The position numbers were made by a program, and so were the translations under genes. The notes beneath the pieces are model-generated. The model saw only the letters and a program-made list of their open reading frames with translations. It made no database searches and was not told where the DNA came from. 64,000 nucleotides of DNA from assembly GCA_041671545.1 (NCBI GenBank), contig JBAZBI010000002.1, positions 62,001 through 126,000 of the forward strand. Direction: 5' to 3'. The stretch is from UBA1563 sp041671545 (GTDB lineage Bacteria; Bacteroidota; Ignavibacteria; Ignavibacteriales; Ignavibacteriaceae). How positions within the stretch are numbered: the stretch's first letter is position 1; every line of letters begins with the position of its first letter. Of the stretch, positions 23,509-32,625 are shown one piece after another.

Positions 23509-23967
23509 ATGAAAACAACTAAAAAATACGGCAAAAAACAGGATCTCGCTCTTACGATGTGGGTAAAACTTGCCAGGGCTTATACAACCTTCAGCAAGAA
23601 ATCGTTGGAAAATATCCGCAGTTTCAATTTAACCGAACCACAGTTCAGCGTGTTGGAAAGCTTGGGACACTTAGGACCCATGACCATTGGAACACTTTGC
23701 ACCAAACAACTCGTTAGCGGCGGAAATATGACTCTTGTGGTTGACAACCTTGAAAAAGAAGGACTTGTTCAACGAATTTACAACAAAGAGGATAGACGAA
23801 CTATCACAGTTCAACTCACGCCAAAGGGTTTAAGCTTATTCGAGGATATTTTTTCTCAACATGCTAAACATATTGAAAAACTTGCTTCTGTACTTACGGA
23901 AAAAGAACAGGAAGAGTTGGCAAAATTGTTAAAAAAACTTGGATGCGGTTTATCGGGAACTAAATAA
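23509..23967 (+). CDS. MarR-family transcriptional regulator
   Basis: 152-residue winged-helix repressor. Helical dimerisation N-terminus (about 10-40), then the DNA-binding part TEPQFSVLESLGHLGPMTIGTLCTKQLVSGGNMTLVVDNLEKEGLVQR and the wing NKEDRRTITVQLTPKG, both diagnostic of MarR/OhrR proteins. Cysteines are present at the end of the recognition region (LCTKQ) and near the C-terminus (KLGCG), so thiol-based sensing is possible. Its placement ahead of nitroreductase, pirin and YceI genes suggests control of a quinone, electrophile or oxidative stress response. Confidence 0.9.
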   Translation: MKTTKKYGKKQDLALTMWVKLARAYTTFSKKSLENIRSFNLTEPQFSVLESLGHLGPMTIGTLCTKQLVSGGNMTLVVDNLEKEGLVQRIYNKEDRRTITVQLTPKGLSLFEDIFSQHAKHIEKLASVLTEKEQEELAKLLKKLGCGLSGTK

Positions 23968-23986
23968 AAATTTTTTGCGTTAATAC

Positions 23987-24002
23987 TTTAAACTTAAAAT
24001 AT
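23987..24002. promoter_or_regulatory. Candidate MarR operator, copy 2
   Basis: TTTAAACTTAAAATAT matches the site at 23473-23488 at 15 of 16 positions and lies 38 bases before the nitroreductase ATG. This suggests a second promoter controlled by the same regulator. Confidence 0.5.
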
Positions 24003-24024
24003 CATAACTTCAAAGAAATATGTT

Positions 24025-24651
24025 ATGCAAATTGAACTACCAAATACTGAACAGACAAACGAAATATTAAATTTAATAAAGAAACGATGGAGCCCCAGAG
24101 AATTTGATCCGACAAAAAAAATCTCTCCAGCACAAATCTCACTGCTGTTTGAAGCCGCTCGTTGGGCGCCTTCTGCGTTTAACGAACAACCGTGGAATTT
24201 CATAATTGTTACAAAAGATAATCCCGAACAATTTGAAAAGATTTTGAACCTGTTGATGGATGGAAATAGAACTTGGGCTGCAAATGCTTCCGCGCTGATT
24301 TTAACCGTTGCTTCTCTTCGCGCTTCACACAATGGTGACGAAAATTTTCACGCCCTTTATGATCTTGGTGCGAGTGTTACAAATCTGTCGCTTCAGGCCG
24401 TTGAGCAAAATATTTATATTCATCAAATGGGGGGCTTTTACCACGATAAAGCTAGAAAAACTTTTCAGTTGAATGAAGATTACGCCCCCGTTTCCGTGCT
24501 CGCGCTCGGTTATCTCCCGGAGACAAAAAGTTTCAAAGAAAACAAGGAACGCATCTTGGCAAAACGAAAAAGAAAATCTCTAAACGAATTTGTTTTCAGA
24601 AATAATTGGGGAAGTCCTTTTTTCGAATTAAATGATTTTCAAAAAAATTAA
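24025..24651 (+). CDS. Nitroreductase family FMN oxidoreductase
   Basis: 208 residues. The FMN-binding opening is KKRWSPREFDP, followed by LFEAARWAPSAFNEQPWNFIIV, which matches the nitroreductase consensus. Later, LYDLGASVTNLSLQAVEQNIYIHQMGGF supplies the second flavin-phosphate region. Such enzymes reduce quinones, nitro compounds and other electrophiles using NAD(P)H. The pirin gene follows after 8 bases, and the MarR gene is directly upstream, so this is likely a regulated stress enzyme. Confidence 0.9.
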   Translation: MQIELPNTEQTNEILNLIKKRWSPREFDPTKKISPAQISLLFEAARWAPSAFNEQPWNFIIVTKDNPEQFEKILNLLMDGNRTWAANASALILTVASLRASHNGDENFHALYDLGASVTNLSLQAVEQNIYIHQMGGFYHDKARKTFQLNEDYAPVSVLALGYLPETKSFKENKERILAKRKRKSLNEFVFRNNWGSPFFELNDFQKN

Positions 24652-24659
24652 GCAATAAC

Positions 24660-25361
24660 ATGATCAATATTTTAAAAAGTAACCAACGCGGCAGATCAAA
24701 AATTGAATGGCTCGATAGCTTTCATTCTTTTTCTTTCTCTGATTATTTTGATAGAAACAGAATGCACTTCGGTCCATTGAGAGTATTAAACGAAGATTTC
24801 ATCGAACCGGCATCCGGCTTTCCAACTCATCCGCACAAGAACATGGAGATAGTCACCTATGTTCTACAAGGCGCGCTTGAACATCGAGACAGCACGGGAA
24901 CGCATTCGGTTATTCAAGCCGGAGATTTGCAAAAGATGACAGCCGGAAAAGGTGTTTATCATTCGGAATTTAATTCTTCACAAATTGAAGCTGTTCACTT
25001 GTTCCAAATTTGGATTATGCCGGATCAAAACGATTTAACGCCTTCATACGAACAGATCACTCTTGATAAAAATGATAGAAAAAATAAACTTCAGCTTGTT
25101 GCGTCAAACAAAAAGAGTGAACAAAAAATCTTCATCAGTCAGGATGTAAATCTTTATTTAGCTGATCTTGAAAAAGGAACAGAGATAAAATTCAAAATTG
25201 AAAAAAGAAGAGGAGTTTTTCTTCAAGCGATTTCCGGAGAGCTGACTGTTGGGAACTTTACTCTTTCCCAAGGAGATGCTCTTGAAGTTACTGAAGAAAG
25301 CGAACTTGTTATCACTTCAATTAATGATGCCGAACTAATGTTATTCGATGTAAAAATTTAG
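24660..25361 (+). CDS. Pirin family protein (bicupin)
   Basis: 233-residue two-cupin protein. The metal site of the N-terminal cupin is visible as THPHKNMEIVTYVL, GALEHRDS and KGVYHSEFN, giving the three His and one Glu of pirins. Bacterial pirins such as YhhW act as quercetinases or as redox-linked modulators. The 8-base gap after the nitroreductase indicates one transcript. The C-terminal cupin lacks obvious metal ligands, as usual. Confidence 0.92.
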   Translation: MINILKSNQRGRSKIEWLDSFHSFSFSDYFDRNRMHFGPLRVLNEDFIEPASGFPTHPHKNMEIVTYVLQGALEHRDSTGTHSVIQAGDLQKMTAGKGVYHSEFNSSQIEAVHLFQIWIMPDQNDLTPSYEQITLDKNDRKNKLQLVASNKKSEQKIFISQDVNLYLADLEKGTEIKFKIEKRRGVFLQAISGELTVGNFTLSQGDALEVTEESELVITSINDAELMLFDVKI

Positions 25362-25394
25362 ACTCAATAAACAAATACAAAAAAAGGAAAACAC

Positions 25395-25982
25395 ATGAAA
25401 AAAATCATCCTCGCAGCCGTAGCTTTGCTGTTAATTACTTCAAGCTCATTTGCACAAACAAAGATCTGGAAAACCGATAAAGCGCATTCAAAAGTCGGTT
25501 TCGCAATAAGTCACCTCGTTGTTTCGGAAGTTGAAGGAAAATTCTCAGACTATGAAGCTACGGTTACCACCGACGAAAAAGGAAATCTGCAAAAAGTAGA
25601 AGCGGTTATTAAAGTCGCTTCAGTAAATACCGATAACGAAGCAAGAGATAAACATTTAAGATCAGATGATTTTTTCTCCGCTGAAAAATTCCCGGAAATA
25701 ACTTTTGTCAGCAAATCAATCAAAGCAACCGGTAAAAATGGTTACAAAATTACCGGCGATTACACCATGCACGGAGTAACAAAATCCGTTACTTTAAACG
25801 CTAAATTTAACGGAGAAATTAAAGATCCATGGGGAAATGTAAAATCGGGCTGGGTTGCAACAACATCCATTAACAGATTTGATTACGGTTTAGCGTGGAG
25901 TAAAGCTGTAGAAACCGGCGGACTTGTTGTCGGAAAAAATGTTGATATCAGTTTAAAATTGGAATTCGAATTACAGAAGTAA
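25395..25982 (+). CDS. YceI family periplasmic lipocalin-like protein
   Basis: 195 residues with a signal peptide (ends SSFAQ). The family pattern is clear: WKTDKAHSKVGFAISHLVVSEVEGKF, then ASVNTDNEARDKHLRSDDFF, FPEITFVSK, DYTMHGVTKSVTL and WGNVKSGW. YceI proteins form a beta barrel that binds isoprenoid-type ligands such as polyprenyl chains or quinone tails. It ends the MarR-nitroreductase-pirin-YceI cluster, a quinone/oxidative stress theme. Confidence 0.92.
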   Translation: MKKIILAAVALLLITSSSFAQTKIWKTDKAHSKVGFAISHLVVSEVEGKFSDYEATVTTDEKGNLQKVEAVIKVASVNTDNEARDKHLRSDDFFSAEKFPEITFVSKSIKATGKNGYKITGDYTMHGVTKSVTLNAKFNGEIKDPWGNVKSGWVATTSINRFDYGLAWSKAVETGGLVVGKNVDISLKLEFELQK

Positions 25983-26002
25983 TTCATTTCCGGTGCATTC
26001 TA

Positions 26003-26042
26003 AAAGCGGTAGTTTAGACATAAACTACCGCTTTTTATTTTT
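26003..26042 (+). terminator. Strong terminator after yceI
   Basis: Perfect 14-base arms (AAAGCGGTAGTTTA and complement) with a GACA loop are followed by TTATTTTT. It ends the MarR/nitroreductase/pirin/YceI transcript. The remaining roughly 230 bases up to 26276 hold no gene that I can see, only AT-rich sequence with a small hairpin (AGTGG ... CCACT) near 26210. Confidence 0.85.
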
Positions 26043-26275
26043 CATGCAGTTGAACTTTTCGAAGTGTTTGAGGGTTAAATTATTACCGGAATGTTTCAAT
26101 GAAAATCTCTTTCCTATTTAATTATTCGTTTACACATTCCAAATTTCATCCGATTAATAATCGTGGGCGGTATTTGAGATTTTTTGTCAATTTTAGGTGA
26201 ACTTAAAAGTGGCAAATTATCCACTATAATCACGCGCCTAATTTTCTTATATTTTCATTGTAAAAGGATTTTTTT

Positions 26276-26764
26276 ATGGCTGAGTACATCTTTTTAAGGG
26301 CAATACACATTATTTCGGTTATCGTGTGGTTGGGAGTAATTCCCACTGATCTTCTGTTACGAAAAATTATTCGCGATAAAAAGGGAACGGAAAGTGAAAA
26401 AACTCTCTTATCTTTCTGGCTAAAACTAACTAATTTGGGCGGAATGGTTGGTCTAACCGGCATTCTTATTACCGGAATTACCCTTTCAATAACTGTCGGT
26501 TACGGATTTTTCCAATTTGCGTCCGGTGCAAATCATTGGCTTTACACCAAGCAATTTATTATCGTCATTGTAATGATCTTGATCGGAGTTTTTGTTATTC
26601 CATCGGCAAAAAAAGTTCGCCTTGAAATTGAAAAAAGTATCGCTGAAAATTTAACCCTTACGGAAGAAACGTATAAAAATATTTCTAAACTTGGAAAAAT
26701 ATTAACTACAATAAACATATTGATCGTCTTAAATCTGCTGTTGGCGCTAATTAGAAATTTATAG
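26276..26764 (+). CDS. DUF2269 family integral membrane protein
   Basis: 162 residues, four hydrophobic segments (about 8-28, 50-72, 85-108 and 140-160). The opening FLRAIHIISVIVWLGVIPTDLLLRK places a His in the first segment and resembles DUF2269/CopD-like membrane proteins, where such histidines may bind heme. AAAAGGA lies upstream of the ATG. The function is unknown. dxr starts 50 bases downstream. Confidence 0.7.
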   Translation: MAEYIFLRAIHIISVIVWLGVIPTDLLLRKIIRDKKGTESEKTLLSFWLKLTNLGGMVGLTGILITGITLSITVGYGFFQFASGANHWLYTKQFIIVIVMILIGVFVIPSAKKVRLEIEKSIAENLTLTEETYKNISKLGKILTTINILIVLNLLLALIRNL

Positions 26765-26814
26765 TACAATGAGTTTTTCATTCAATAATTATATTTTCAC
26801 AAGTGCCGCTTAAG

Positions 26815-27957
26815 ATGAAAAAAGTCGCCATTCTCGGCTCAACCGGTTCGATCGGAATCAATACCGTAGAAGTGATCAGAAAATTTCCCGATCATTTTTC
26901 AGTTGAAGCTCTAACGGTAAACACGCGCATCGATCTTCTTGAAAAACAGATCGATGAATTCCATCCGAAAGTTGTGGCAGTTAAAGATGAAAAACTTGCC
27001 GCGGAATTAAAAAGAAAAATCGGAAGCAAATGCGAAGTTCTTTCCGGTGAAAAGGGATTACTTTCAATTGCAGCCGATTATAATTACGATATTTTTGTCG
27101 GCGCGATGGTTGGTTTTTGCGGTTTAGCGCCGACGATCGAAGCAATTAAGCGCAGCAAACGAATCGCCCTTGCAAACAAAGAAACGCTTGTGGTCGCGGG
27201 CGAATTAGTTACAGAACTTGCAAAGAGATATAACGCGGAACTGCTTCCGGTAGATTCCGAACACAGCGCAATTTTTCAGTGTCTCGTTGGAGAAAACAAT
27301 TCCAGCGTTGATAAATTAATTTTAACTGCGTCCGGCGGACCCTTTCTGCATAAAACAAAAAAAGAGTTTGCAGAAGTAACGGTTAAAGAAGCGCTCAATC
27401 ATCCGAACTGGAAAATGGGAAACAAAATCACCATCGATTCCGCTTCGATGATGAATAAAGGCTTGGAAGTAATTGAAGCGCGCTGGTTGTTTAATTTACC
27501 GACAGAGAAAATTGAGATTGTGGTTCATCCGCAATCGATAATACATTCGATGGTAAAGTTTGTTGATGGTTCGATGAAAGCGCAATTGAGCGCCCCGGAC
27601 ATGAAATTGCCAATCCAATATGCGTTAACTTATCCGGAAAGATTTGCATCGCAATTTGTGAAAACCGATTTACCGCTGATACAAACGTTAACGTTTTTTG
27701 AGCCGGATTTTGATAAATTTGAATGCCTAAAATTAGCGTTTGATGTTTTGAACGCCGGGGGAACTTCTCCCTGTATTTTGAATGCCTCGAACGAAGTTGC
27801 TGTTGATAAGTTTTTAAAAGGGAAAATAAAATTTTCGGCTATCCCGGAAATTATTTTCCGGTCGTTGGAACGGTTTGAAAATCACGTAAAACCTGATCTC
27901 GAAACGATTATTGAATGTGATAGAGAAACAAGAATTTTTGCTGAACAATTGGTCTAA
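26815..27957 (+). CDS. dxr: 1-deoxy-D-xylulose 5-phosphate reductoisomerase
   Basis: Second enzyme of the MEP isoprenoid pathway, converting DXP to MEP with NADPH. The NADPH motif ILGSTGSIG starts at residue 5, KRIALANKETLVVAG is the linker region, and catalytic/metal residues appear in LLPVDSEHSAIFQ; substrate-binding SGGPF, DSASMMNKGLEVIEA and VHPQSIIHSMV follow. The 380-residue length fits. I use ATG 26815, which gives the standard MKKVAILG start; a GTG four codons upstream is in frame but less likely. It lies directly ahead of rseP, a common order. Confidence 0.96.
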   Translation: MKKVAILGSTGSIGINTVEVIRKFPDHFSVEALTVNTRIDLLEKQIDEFHPKVVAVKDEKLAAELKRKIGSKCEVLSGEKGLLSIAADYNYDIFVGAMVGFCGLAPTIEAIKRSKRIALANKETLVVAGELVTELAKRYNAELLPVDSEHSAIFQCLVGENNSSVDKLILTASGGPFLHKTKKEFAEVTVKEALNHPNWKMGNKITIDSASMMNKGLEVIEARWLFNLPTEKIEIVVHPQSIIHSMVKFVDGSMKAQLSAPDMKLPIQYALTYPERFASQFVKTDLPLIQTLTFFEPDFDKFECLKLAFDVLNAGGTSPCILNASNEVAVDKFLKGKIKFSAIPEIIFRSLERFENHVKPDLETIIECDRETRIFAEQLV

Positions 27958-27974
27958 AAGGAGTTTGTTGGTTT

Positions 27975-29333
27975 ATGAGTGAATTAATTTATTTTATTAT
28001 AACGATTGCGATACTGGTTTTTATCCACGAGTTCGGTCATTTTGCCGCGGCAAAATTGAGCGGAATGCGTGTTGACGCTTTTGCAATCGGATTTGGTTAC
28101 CGGTTATTCGGCTACAATAAAAAATCGGGATTTTCATACGGACCATTAGCAAAAGATTTTGACGGCGAAGGGAACACCGATTATCGCCTTTGTTTATTAC
28201 CGCTCGGCGGTTATGTAAAAATTGCCGGAATGGTTGACGAAAGCATGGATACAAGTTTTGCCGAAAGCGAACCGAAACCCTGGGAATTCCGCTCTAAAAG
28301 CACAAGCAAAAAAGTATTTGTTATCACCGCAGGCGTTGCAATGAATCTGTTTCTCGCCGTTGCAATTTTCTGGGGATCGAATTTCTTTTACGGTAAACAA
28401 TATACTAAAACCACTACACTTGGCGTTGTGCATCAAGGCAGCGCGGCGGAATTAGCCGGCTTCCAATCGCACGATAAAATTCTATCCGTTAACGGAACCC
28501 CGGTAAAATATTGGGAAGATATCCGAACGGAGGTTTTTATTAACACGATGGGAAAAGATATTAAGGTAAAAGTTGAGAGAACCGGCCAGGATGTTTGGCT
28601 TTCAGTTCCGCGGAAAAAAATTCCCGCCGATGAATCAAAAGGAATGTTCTTAACAACCGAAAATCTAAAACCGGTTGTGGGTGATGTTTTAAAAAATTCC
28701 AAAGCTGATTCTGCTGGAGTAAAAATTAACGACATCCTTTTAAAAATTGATAACGCGGAACTTGTTTCCGTTGAACAAACCATTCAAACGATTTCATCAT
28801 CCAAAGGAAAAACTCTTTCGTTAGCAGTTTTACGAGATAAAGACACCGTGGCGCTAAGCGTAACTCCGAACAACGACGGAAAGATCGGAATCTTACTTGG
28901 CGGATATATTTATCTCGGACCGACGGAACGCATTACTTACAGTGCATTTGAATCGGTTGCGCTTAGCATAAAAGATATTGCAAGAATGACAGAACTAACT
29001 TTTGTGATGCTTAAAAACGTTATCACCGGAAAAATTGAAATGGGAAAAGCGTTCGGCGGACCAATACGTATTGCCCAATTTGCAGCCCGTTCTGCTGATT
29101 CCGGTTTGTCCAGCTTTTTGATGTTCCTTGCTTTGTTGAGCTTAAACCTTGCGATCATTAACATTCTTCCGCTCCCCGTTTTAGACGGCGGACATTTGAT
29201 CGTAATTCTGATTGAAGGATTTATAAAACGCGAACTTCCGATAAAAGTGAAGATTGCAATCCAGAATACCGGATTGGTTCTCTTCTTTTTACTGACAGCG
29301 TTTATTATTTATAATGATCTTTTGAATATGTAG
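27975..29333 (+). CDS. rseP: RseP-type site-2 intramembrane metalloprotease
   Basis: 452-residue inner-membrane protease. HEFGH at 18-22 supplies the zinc ligands in the first transmembrane segment, and the second catalytic motif NILPLPVLDGGH is in the C-terminal membrane part. Two PDZ domains lie between (about 145-215 and 220-300). Family members cut anti-sigma factors or remnant signal peptides. AAAGGAG lies upstream. It starts 17 bases after dxr, so it is in the same transcript. Confidence 0.95.
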   Translation: MSELIYFIITIAILVFIHEFGHFAAAKLSGMRVDAFAIGFGYRLFGYNKKSGFSYGPLAKDFDGEGNTDYRLCLLPLGGYVKIAGMVDESMDTSFAESEPKPWEFRSKSTSKKVFVITAGVAMNLFLAVAIFWGSNFFYGKQYTKTTTLGVVHQGSAAELAGFQSHDKILSVNGTPVKYWEDIRTEVFINTMGKDIKVKVERTGQDVWLSVPRKKIPADESKGMFLTTENLKPVVGDVLKNSKADSAGVKINDILLKIDNAELVSVEQTIQTISSSKGKTLSLAVLRDKDTVALSVTPNNDGKIGILLGGYIYLGPTERITYSAFESVALSIKDIARMTELTFVMLKNVITGKIEMGKAFGGPIRIAQFAARSADSGLSSFLMFLALLSLNLAIINILPLPVLDGGHLIVILIEGFIKRELPIKVKIAIQNTGLVLFFLLTAFIIYNDLLNM

Positions 29334-29345
29334 GATTTGTTGTTT

Positions 29346-29383
29346 AAACCTCCAAAGCTATATGGCTTTGGAGGTTTAATTTT
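29346..29383. terminator. Strong terminator after rseP
   Basis: Perfect 13-base arms AAACCTCCAAAGC/GCTTTGGAGGTTT with a six-base loop are followed by AATTTT. It lies between rseP (+) and the small leftward gene ending at 29398, and can serve both. Confidence 0.85.
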
Positions 29384-29397
29384 GCAGTTTCTAAAAT

Positions 29398-29571
29398 CTA
29401 TCTCACAATTTTCCCTTTTAGAAATCTTTTCTTTACTGTTTCGCGTGCGATTTTCTTTCCATTTGCTATCTGTTTTTCGGCAAGTGTTACATCTCTCAAC
29501 AATTCTTTTCTATCAGTAAATGCTTGTTGGGTTGTAACATTCAGTAACGATTCATTTTGTTTATTAGACAA
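29398..29571 (-). CDS. Small antitoxin-like protein (orphan)
   Basis: A 57-codon frame starting at TTG 29571, preceded at good spacing by AGGAAGAGG; upstream in-frame starts would overlap that site. The C-terminal part, AEKQIANGKKIARETVKKRF, resembles the tail of Phd/RHH-type antitoxins that bind RelE-like toxins, usually written GRxxSHEEV(M/K). No toxin gene is adjacent. It may be a solitary antitoxin or a relic of a lost pair. A terminator follows. The call rests on tail similarity and the ribosome site only. Confidence 0.5.
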   Translation of the reverse strand: MSNKQNESLLNVTTQQAFTDRKELLRDVTLAEKQIANGKKIARETVKKRFLKGKIVR

Positions 29572-29649
29572 TTCTATATTCCTCTTCCTCATGTACACAC
29601 ATTATTGTTTTTTCTTAACTTCATCAGAGCGACATGTTCAATCTCCACC

Positions 29650-32427
29650 TCACCCTGTATTGCGTATCCCGGCCGAAATACCATTTACTGTTGAGCGAAG
29701 CAGCGCCAGCAATTTTTCTTTTTCTGAAGATGAAATATTTTTCTTCCGGTATTTTTTTATGAACGCAACCTGTATAAAACTTATCGGATCGATGTAGGGA
29801 TTCCTCAGCATGATAGAGCGCTGCAGCGATTGGTTTTCATCCAGCAATGCTTTTTCACCAGTAATCTTTAATACCGCTTCGCGTGTTCTTTCATATTCAC
29901 TTTTTATCATGTTAAATATTTCAACGGATGATTTATCGTTTCCGCAAAGAGTAAGATATTCACTTGCAATTGCAAAATCGGTTTTAAGCAGAACCATTTC
30001 TATATTTTCTACGAGCACTTTAAAGAAATCCCATTCGGTAAACATTTTTTGCAATTGTTTCCATGAAATCAGTTTTTCTTCAACGGCTTTTGTTACGGCA
30101 AATCCGAATCCGTACCAACCGGTTATTGTTTGCCGGTTTTGTGTCCAGGCAAAGACCCACGGTATAGCGCGGAGATTTCGAATATCGCGTCCCTTCTTTC
30201 GCGATGGTGGACGAGAACCTATCTCGATCTGTTCAATAATATCAATTGGTGTTGCCGTTCTGAAATAGTTATAAAAATGCGGGTTGGTAATTAGTCCGCG
30301 ATAATGCTCAAATGCAAAATTGGAAATGTGTTCAAAGCGATTTTCATATTTATAAAAAACATCTTCTTTTTGCTGAAACTTAGTCTTTGCAGTAGCAAGA
30401 ATTACCGCCGAAGTCATCAATTCCAAACTCCGCTCTGCAATTTCCGGAATTAAATATTTTGACGAAATCATTTCTCCCTGTTCGGTGATCTTTATTTTCC
30501 CGTCGATTGTTCCTTGCGGCTGTGCTAAAATAGATTGATTAAGCGGACCACCTCCGCGTGAAGTGCTTCCTCCTCTACCGTGAAAGAGAATCAATTCAAC
30601 ATTATTTTCTTTGCATAAATTTTTTAATCTTATCTGCGATTTGTATAACTCAAAGTTTGACGTAACAATTCCGCCGTCTTTATTACTGTCGGAGTAGCCG
30701 ATCATAATTTTTTGTACAAAATTTCTTTTCTGTAATTGAAGTTTGTACGCATCGTTCTTGAAGAGCATTTCCATTTGTTCATCGGCTTTCTGTAAATCTT
30801 CAATCGTTTCAAAGAGGGGAAGCAGATCAACGTTCGACGAAATAACTTCGCCGTGATGGACTTCTATTAACCCGGCTTCTTTTGCAAGCAGCAAAGCCGT
30901 TAACACATCGCTTACAAATGCGTTTGTACTGATGATGTAATCGTTGCAAGCTTCAATTGAAACATTTTCCTGTGCCCATTTCAAAAGGCCAAATTCTTGG
31001 ATTACTTGCTTTGTTTCCGGTTGAAAAACTTCTTCCGATTTTATTAACGGACGAGTTATTAAAAATTGTTCGGTAAGAATATTAATTTTTTCTTTTTCGG
31101 CAAGAGATGAAAAGTTTAGTTGAACTTCTGTGTATTCAAATATTTCATTTATAGTTCTACGCAGCAGCGAAGCATTCTGTCTGATATCAAGCGTTAGCAA
31201 ATGAAATTTAAACGTTTTTGCTTTATATATTAGTGGAAGAAGCCGCAACTCAGCAATCAACTCTCCGCGATTTTGTTTTAAACTCTCGTACATTATTTGA
31301 AGATCGTTGATAAATTCTTCTGCATTTTGATAATAATATTTTTTCCGCTCAAGCGTGTTTTGGAGCTTAGTATAAATGAACAGGAGTTTTGTCCGGTATA
31401 TTTCCGATGGATCTCTCAAAACATTATCATTTTCTTCCAACGCAAGTAACAACCGCTCTTTCTCAACTGATAATTTCAGGTCGCTGCTCACCTCTACTTG
31501 GTGGAGTGACGTACTTAGTGAATCATATAACGCATCAAGATCTCTAACATAAAGTTTAAATAAAGTTTTCTGATGTTTTTTAACCGTTTCTTTTGTAACT
31601 GTTGTTGTTACAAATGGATGCCCGTCCCGGTCGCCTCCCATCCAAGAGCCGAAATTAATAATCGACTTTGAAATATTTAGACCAAAGTTTTTGTTTGTTT
31701 CAAGATTAAGTTTTTGATAAAATTTGGATATCCCATTATACAAAACCTGTTCAAAGAAAAAGAGTCCGCGTTGTATTTCGTCTTTAACTGTAACTTTGTG
31801 GAAACGTATTTCGTTAGACTGCCACAATAAAGTAATTTCCGTCTGTAGTTGTGTGTTGATTTCGATAAGCTCGTTCGGAGTTAATTTTATTGTCTCTTTT
31901 CGAATTAGCAACTCGCTTATCAGTAATATTTTTCTAAGAATTGTTTGTCTTGTTGCTTCCGTGGGATGAGCTGTAAAAACGGGAACAATGTCTATTGCAT
32001 TAAAAATCTCCTCAACTTCTTTTTGAGATAGATTTTCATCCTTTAATAAATTGATCGCTTCTGCGAGCGAACCTTTTTGCGGCTTATCATTTTGAAAGAC
32101 GTGAGCGCGTTGTCTTCTTATCCGATGAACTTCGTACGCTGCATTTATTATTACAAAATAAACCGAAAATGCACGAACAACTTTATAAGCACGGTCAAGA
32201 GAAAGCGAGTCAACGATTTTTTTTATTTCGTTTCTCGCCTGAGATGTGGCGTTAAGGCGGAATTCTTTGGTTAGGGAGCGAAGCCGCTCCACAACATCAA
32301 AAAGCTCCCGATCTTCTTGTGTAATTATTACATTTCCAAGAAGAGTCCCTAATTCTTTAATATCCGACTTTAGCGGTGTATCTTTTTCGCTATCTGATAA
32401 AACTATTGTTTTTGCTTTCATCATCAT
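29650..32427 (-). CDS. ppc: Phosphoenolpyruvate carboxylase
   Basis: 925-residue anaplerotic enzyme that makes oxaloacetate from PEP and bicarbonate. Catalytic landmarks are present: FTAHPTEATR with the essential His near residue 155, the glycine-rich active-site loop FHGRGGSTSRGGGP, QGEMISSKY, and the conserved C-terminal AGIRNTG. QRSIMLRNPYIDPIS is the signature near the allosteric aspartate site. Three consecutive ATG codons open the frame after an AAAGAG. It is a monocistronic gene. Confidence 0.97.
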   Translation of the reverse strand: MMMKAKTIVLSDSEKDTPLKSDIKELGTLLGNVIITQEDRELFDVVERLRSLTKEFRLNATSQARNEIKKIVDSLSLDRAYKVVRAFSVYFVIINAAYEVHRIRRQRAHVFQNDKPQKGSLAEAINLLKDENLSQKEVEEIFNAIDIVPVFTAHPTEATRQTILRKILLISELLIRKETIKLTPNELIEINTQLQTEITLLWQSNEIRFHKVTVKDEIQRGLFFFEQVLYNGISKFYQKLNLETNKNFGLNISKSIINFGSWMGGDRDGHPFVTTTVTKETVKKHQKTLFKLYVRDLDALYDSLSTSLHQVEVSSDLKLSVEKERLLLALEENDNVLRDPSEIYRTKLLFIYTKLQNTLERKKYYYQNAEEFINDLQIMYESLKQNRGELIAELRLLPLIYKAKTFKFHLLTLDIRQNASLLRRTINEIFEYTEVQLNFSSLAEKEKINILTEQFLITRPLIKSEEVFQPETKQVIQEFGLLKWAQENVSIEACNDYIISTNAFVSDVLTALLLAKEAGLIEVHHGEVISSNVDLLPLFETIEDLQKADEQMEMLFKNDAYKLQLQKRNFVQKIMIGYSDSNKDGGIVTSNFELYKSQIRLKNLCKENNVELILFHGRGGSTSRGGGPLNQSILAQPQGTIDGKIKITEQGEMISSKYLIPEIAERSLELMTSAVILATAKTKFQQKEDVFYKYENRFEHISNFAFEHYRGLITNPHFYNYFRTATPIDIIEQIEIGSRPPSRKKGRDIRNLRAIPWVFAWTQNRQTITGWYGFGFAVTKAVEEKLISWKQLQKMFTEWDFFKVLVENIEMVLLKTDFAIASEYLTLCGNDKSSVEIFNMIKSEYERTREAVLKITGEKALLDENQSLQRSIMLRNPYIDPISFIQVAFIKKYRKKNISSSEKEKLLALLRSTVNGISAGIRNTG

Positions 32428-32625
32428 TCTCTTTTGATCTTTTGGAGATTTGAAAATTCGTTTCCGGTAATTTACGAAGCAGAATTCTAAATGTATTTGT
32501 GCTTCCTCCTTTTTAAGAATATTTAAGAGAATTTTTACTTTTTCTTTAAATATTATTGTGCAATATTTGAATACAAATTACAATTAATTGCCTAACGAGC
32601 TTTTATCTTTCAAAAAAAATCACTT

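Noticed and set aside
29810..30268. Open frame of 152 codons on the plus strand
   Set aside because: It lies wholly antisense inside ppc, has no ribosome site or family motif, and reflects codon use of the real gene.
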